A stretch of 8,139 bases of DNA from Hyphomonas sp. (GTDB lineage: Bacteria > Pseudomonadota > Alphaproteobacteria > Caulobacterales > Hyphomonadaceae): the NCBI GenBank assembly GCA_029287305.1, contig JARFRJ010000134.1, positions 1 through 8,139 on the forward strand. The letters run 5' to 3'. Numbering within the stretch: the stretch's first letter is position 1; every line of letters starts with the position of its first letter. Below the pieces are notes generated by a model. It was not told where the DNA came from. It did no database searches and was given only the letters and a program-made list of their open reading frames with translations. Positions 5,815 to 8,139 of the stretch are shown here, piece by piece. A program made the position numbers and the translations under genes.

Positions 5815-6924
5815 TTATAAGTATTCTATACGATTGCCGAATGACCAATTCCAGTATCTGAGCGCTGTTTGCGCTTTGACAGATGTCATTAAATCATAAA
5901 TTTCAATAATGTAGCTCAGATGAGGATGCAGTTCCCCTTTATCTATAAAGGCCTCTTTGTGAACGGCTTGCCAGAGCTCAATCAGACTATTGCGAGACAG
6001 GCCAGTGGCTTTACAGAAAACAGCGATACCTTCACCGCCCGAATCGACAAGAAGTTTGGATAAGGTAGCCCCGTTAATATTGGAGAAATACCCCAGATTA
6101 TCTATAATATCAGGGCTCAAACCTGATTTGGCGGCCTCACTGGCGATCTGTTCCAGAGTGTCATAGGAACTGACCTCATTGGCTTTTCGATTACGCTGAC
6201 GCCGGTCAATCATATTGAGGATTTTACGGATCAGGGGGCTTTCCAAATCATTTTTTGTCAATATGGGAAAGACATCTGAGCAATAATCCATGATGATTTT
6301 GCGGTCGGCGGAATTTTTCAGAAGCAAGCTTTTGCGGGTCTCCTGACCGGACCACCAAAACATTGCCATGGCCTGAGCGGGTCTCAGTTCTGGCCTTCCG
6401 GCAATTAATGGGCAAAGTTGATTATGTGCGCGTGATTGCAGCAATAAGGCGTCCATGCCTAATTCAGATATCTGGGCATAGCGATTTCGCAGCATGGCTT
6501 CGAGGATATTGACCTCGCCATGGTCTATAAGCGCATCACAGACAGAGACATCTACCTCCCTGCGCTGGGCAATCGCCATGCGGTGCTGGGGTGAGGTGGT
6601 GTGAACCAGTTCTACAAGGTCTGAGGCATTGAATGAGGTATTCTCATTCAATAAATGTTCTGCCACATTAAAATTGGACTGCGCCAGATAGCGTAAGAGG
6701 CGGCGCGGGGCCTCGGAGCTGTCTTTCAGCCTTTCCGCGCATAATAAACGCTCATCATCGCCAAGCTCTAGGAGAAGGCTGATCAGAATATCACTGACAA
6801 GGCTTCTATCCTGCATAGGGATTTGTGATGTGGGCATAGCCACGGCATCGACAAGACGTCGCAACAGCATAAACTTAATTTTCTGACGATCTGAAACGCT
6901 TTGTTCTATATTGGCAAGGTCCAT
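5815..6924 (-). CDS. DUF2336 family protein, function unknown
   Basis: A 369-residue protein with no signal peptide or membrane segment. It shows the helical, HEAT-like pattern of the DUF2336 family: DERLLCAERLKDSSEAPRR (57-75), LLRYLAQSNFNVAEHLL (76-92), DLVELVHTTSPQHRMAIAQR (102-121), VSVCDALIDHGEVNILEAML (126-145) and NRYAQISELGMDALL (147-161). A C-terminal stretch reads FCKATGLSRNSLIELW (303-318) and ends near ALRYWNW (354-360), a typical family ending. The family is common in Alphaproteobacteria and its biochemical role is not established; regulatory links have been suggested for some members. The start is the ATG at 6924 with only a weak upstream TGAGA-like sequence. A TATAAT on the minus strand (6953-6958) is a possible -10, though its -35 is poor. 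rlmB lies upstream on the same strand, 252 bp away. Confidence 0.85.
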   Translation of the reverse strand: MDLANIEQSVSDRQKIKFMLLRRLVDAVAMPTSQIPMQDRSLVSDILISLLLELGDDERLLCAERLKDSSEAPRRLLRYLAQSNFNVAEHLLNENTSFNASDLVELVHTTSPQHRMAIAQRREVDVSVCDALIDHGEVNILEAMLRNRYAQISELGMDALLLQSRAHNQLCPLIAGRPELRPAQAMAMFWWSGQETRKSLLLKNSADRKIIMDYCSDVFPILTKNDLESPLIRKILNMIDRRQRNRKANEVSSYDTLEQIASEAAKSGLSPDIIDNLGYFSNINGATLSKLLVDSGGEGIAVFCKATGLSRNSLIELWQAVHKEAFIDKGELHPHLSYIIEIYDLMTSVKAQTALRYWNWSFGNRIEYL

Positions 6925-7176
6925 GAAATAATCTCAATTCAGGATTTCATTTATTATAAGTATGAGGCAGATTTGAAAACGGATAAAGATTTAATAGGCA
7001 TATGTATTAATGTATTTTATAATCCTTACTTTACACGTTTGGCATTCCCTCAGCTGTATAGACCAGAATTTCTTTCCATACCGTTAAAGCAGGGCGTTAC
7101 GCCTTAAAAAGACCGCGTAAATTGGCGCTCATTTATCCCATTTAAGGGCTCTCATTAACTCGGACACGCTCTAGGC

Positions 7177-7959
7177 TCAGTCTAAATCTTCATTTTGCAA
7201 GCGCTGTAAATCATAAAAAGCGATGGCGGCAGCATTGGAAATATTGAGACTTTCCATAGCGGGGGTGATTGGGATTTTGGCCTGCCAATGACAGGCTTTA
7301 GCGACACTTGGGCGAAGACCTGCGCCTTCTGCACCGAATACAAGCACCACTCGGCTATGAGAGGGGATGGCCTCTGCAAGGGGGAGATCACCCTGGCCCG
7401 AGAGACCTATAATCGTGTAATCGGCTTCAGACAGCTTGTCCAAAGCGCGGGCAATATTAACGACGCGTACTTCTTTGACGGTTTCAATCGCGCCTGCGGC
7501 GGATTTGGCGACAATTCCAGTCATGGGGGGGGAATGGCGGGTTTGCAGAATGATCGCCGCAATGTCAAAAGCGGCGGCAGAGCGTACGATAGCGCCAAGA
7601 TTATGCGGGTCTGATATTTGATCCAGAACCGCAATCCGGGCGGGTTTATGTTCCAGTAAGTCCTGTAAATCCGCAAGCGGCAGGGGATCGCACAGGGCTG
7701 CCAATCCCTGATGCACGGCCCCGCTCGGCAATATTCTGTCAATTTCTTTGCTGTTTGTCAGGTCTGCCTTGTGTAAAAGATTTTCCCCTGCCATTTGTGA
7801 AGCGGCCCTCTGGGTGGCATTTTTTGTGGCCATGAGGCGGTGTATCTGGCGCTTAGGATTATGTATTGCCGCCATAACCGCATGTGTTCCCCACAACCAA
7901 ATGGGTTGTGATGACATGTTTTTATCAGCGTTGCGCACATTCTGTGACTTAGATGACAT
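7177..7959 (-). CDS. rlmB: 23S rRNA (guanosine-2'-O-)-methyltransferase RlmB, TrmH/SpoU family
   Basis: RlmB transfers a methyl group from S-adenosylmethionine to the ribose of a conserved guanosine (G2251 in E. coli numbering) in the peptidyl-transferase region of 23S rRNA. The 260 residues fit the family. The N-terminal L30e-like substrate-binding domain (about 18-95) starts IWLWGTHAVMAAI and holds HQGLAAL (83-89). The SPOUT knot domain has motif 1 DQISDPHNLGAIVRSAAAF (113-131, N120 and R126), motif 2 VFGAEGAGL (207-215, E211) and motif 3 MESLNISNAAAI (235-246, S237-L238-N239). The ATG at 7959 has AAGGTG 10 nt upstream; M15 (7917) is an alternative start. The gene is divergent from tRNA-Tyr, a conserved alphaproteobacterial arrangement. 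Confidence 0.94.
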   Translation of the reverse strand: MSSKSQNVRNADKNMSSQPIWLWGTHAVMAAIHNPKRQIHRLMATKNATQRAASQMAGENLLHKADLTNSKEIDRILPSGAVHQGLAALCDPLPLADLQDLLEHKPARIAVLDQISDPHNLGAIVRSAAAFDIAAIILQTRHSPPMTGIVAKSAAGAIETVKEVRVVNIARALDKLSEADYTIIGLSGQGDLPLAEAIPSHSRVVLVFGAEGAGLRPSVAKACHWQAKIPITPAMESLNISNAAAIAFYDLQRLQNEDLD

Positions 7960-7969
7960 TGAATGCTTG

Positions 7970-7975
7970 CACCTT
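7970..7975 (-). promoter_or_regulatory. ribosome binding site of rlmB
   Basis: AAGGTG on the minus strand lies 10 nt before the ATG at 7959 and favours this start over the internal ATG at 7917. Confidence 0.5.
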
Positions 7976-8026
7976 CATAACTTGATCCCTATAAGGCAAT
8001 ATTCGGTGCTATATGCTCCCAGAGTA

Positions 8027-8056
8027 AAACTAGACATAGTCAAATCAAGGTGTCAA
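8027..8056 (-). promoter_or_regulatory. possible rlmB promoter
   Basis: On the minus strand a perfect TTGACA (8056-8051) is followed after 18 bp by TAGTTT (8032-8027), a weak -10. The expected leader would be about 60 nt. It lies in the 121-bp intergenic region shared with the divergent tRNA-Tyr. Confidence 0.3.
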
Positions 8057-8080
8057 TCATAGACATTTTGACAATGTTAA

Positions 8081-8139
8081 GGAGGGGTGGCCGAGTGGTT
8101 AAAGGCAGCAGACTGTAAATCTGCCCGCATAGCGTACAC
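8081..8139 (+). tRNA. tRNA-Tyr (anticodon GTA), 3' end cut by window edge
   Basis: The gene starts GGAGGGG-TGGCCGAGTGG, a class II tRNA D arm. The anticodon stem GCAGA/TCTGC encloses the loop CTGTAAA, giving anticodon GTA for Tyr. The long variable arm (CCCGCATAGCGTACAC region) is expected for bacterial tRNA-Tyr. The T arm and the 3' acceptor strand lie outside the window. In Alphaproteobacteria this tRNA usually leads into tRNA-Gly, tuf, tRNA-Trp, secE and nusG, so these genes are expected just to the right (inferred). Confidence 0.93.

Noticed and set aside
7091..7105. Small hairpin GGCG-TTA-CGCC as terminator of rlmB
   Set aside because: The stem is short and no T-run follows it in the minus-strand direction.
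6901..7107. Plus-strand 68-codon frame between the DUF2336 gene and rlmB
   Set aside because: It overlaps the start of the DUF2336 gene, has no Shine-Dalgarno, and the AT-rich sequence is better explained as the upstream region of that gene.
8068..8073. Plus-strand TTGACA as the tRNA-Tyr promoter
   Set aside because: It lies only 7 bp before the tRNA, so transcription would begin inside the gene.

Overview
The window looks like chromosomal DNA of an alphaproteobacterium of moderate GC content. The evidence is the gene order hom-glpX-recJ, a DUF2336 protein (a family largely confined to Alphaproteobacteria), a two-domain cold-shock protein of the alphaproteobacterial type, and rlmB divergent from tRNA-Tyr. 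That last arrangement usually borders the tRNA-Tyr/tRNA-Gly/tuf/secE/nusG region in this class. I cannot name a genus. Hyphomonadaceae-like or related lineages are possible, but this is a guess.

Layout, left to right. Positions 1-241 encode part of the DDE integrase domain of an IS3-like transposase. This runs in frame and without a stop into the C-terminal three quarters of homoserine dehydrogenase (to 1192), which has lost its NAD(P)-binding N-terminus. It is followed on the same strand by glpX (class II fructose-1,6-bisphosphatase, 1296-2252) and recJ (single-strand exonuclease, best start TTG at 2255). A tRNA-Glu gene (4114-4188) with a plausible promoter comes next. The stretch 4189-4899 has no recognisable gene. 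Its first half is a GC-richer block with no convincing ORF. Its second half is very AT-rich and holds inverted repeats and promoter-like boxes upstream of a double cold-shock-domain gene (4900-5430). Directly after that gene is a tandem array of 13-bp and 25-bp units built on the palindrome CAAGCTTG, then tRNA-Pro (5694-5770).

The right part is on the minus strand: a DUF2336 protein of unknown function (6924-5815) and rlmB (23S rRNA 2'-O-methyltransferase, 7959-7177). Divergent from rlmB, a tRNA-Tyr gene starts at 8081 and is cut by the window edge.

Most genes are housekeeping: amino-acid biosynthesis, gluconeogenesis or sugar-phosphate metabolism, DNA repair, translation and rRNA modification. 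I see no defence system, CRISPR array, prophage or biosynthetic cluster. The points most worth a second look are the transposase-homoserine dehydrogenase chimera, the palindromic tandem array after the cold-shock gene, the unexplained GC-rich block after tRNA-Glu, the inverted repeat upstream of the cold-shock gene, and three 15-bp direct repeats in front of glpX.
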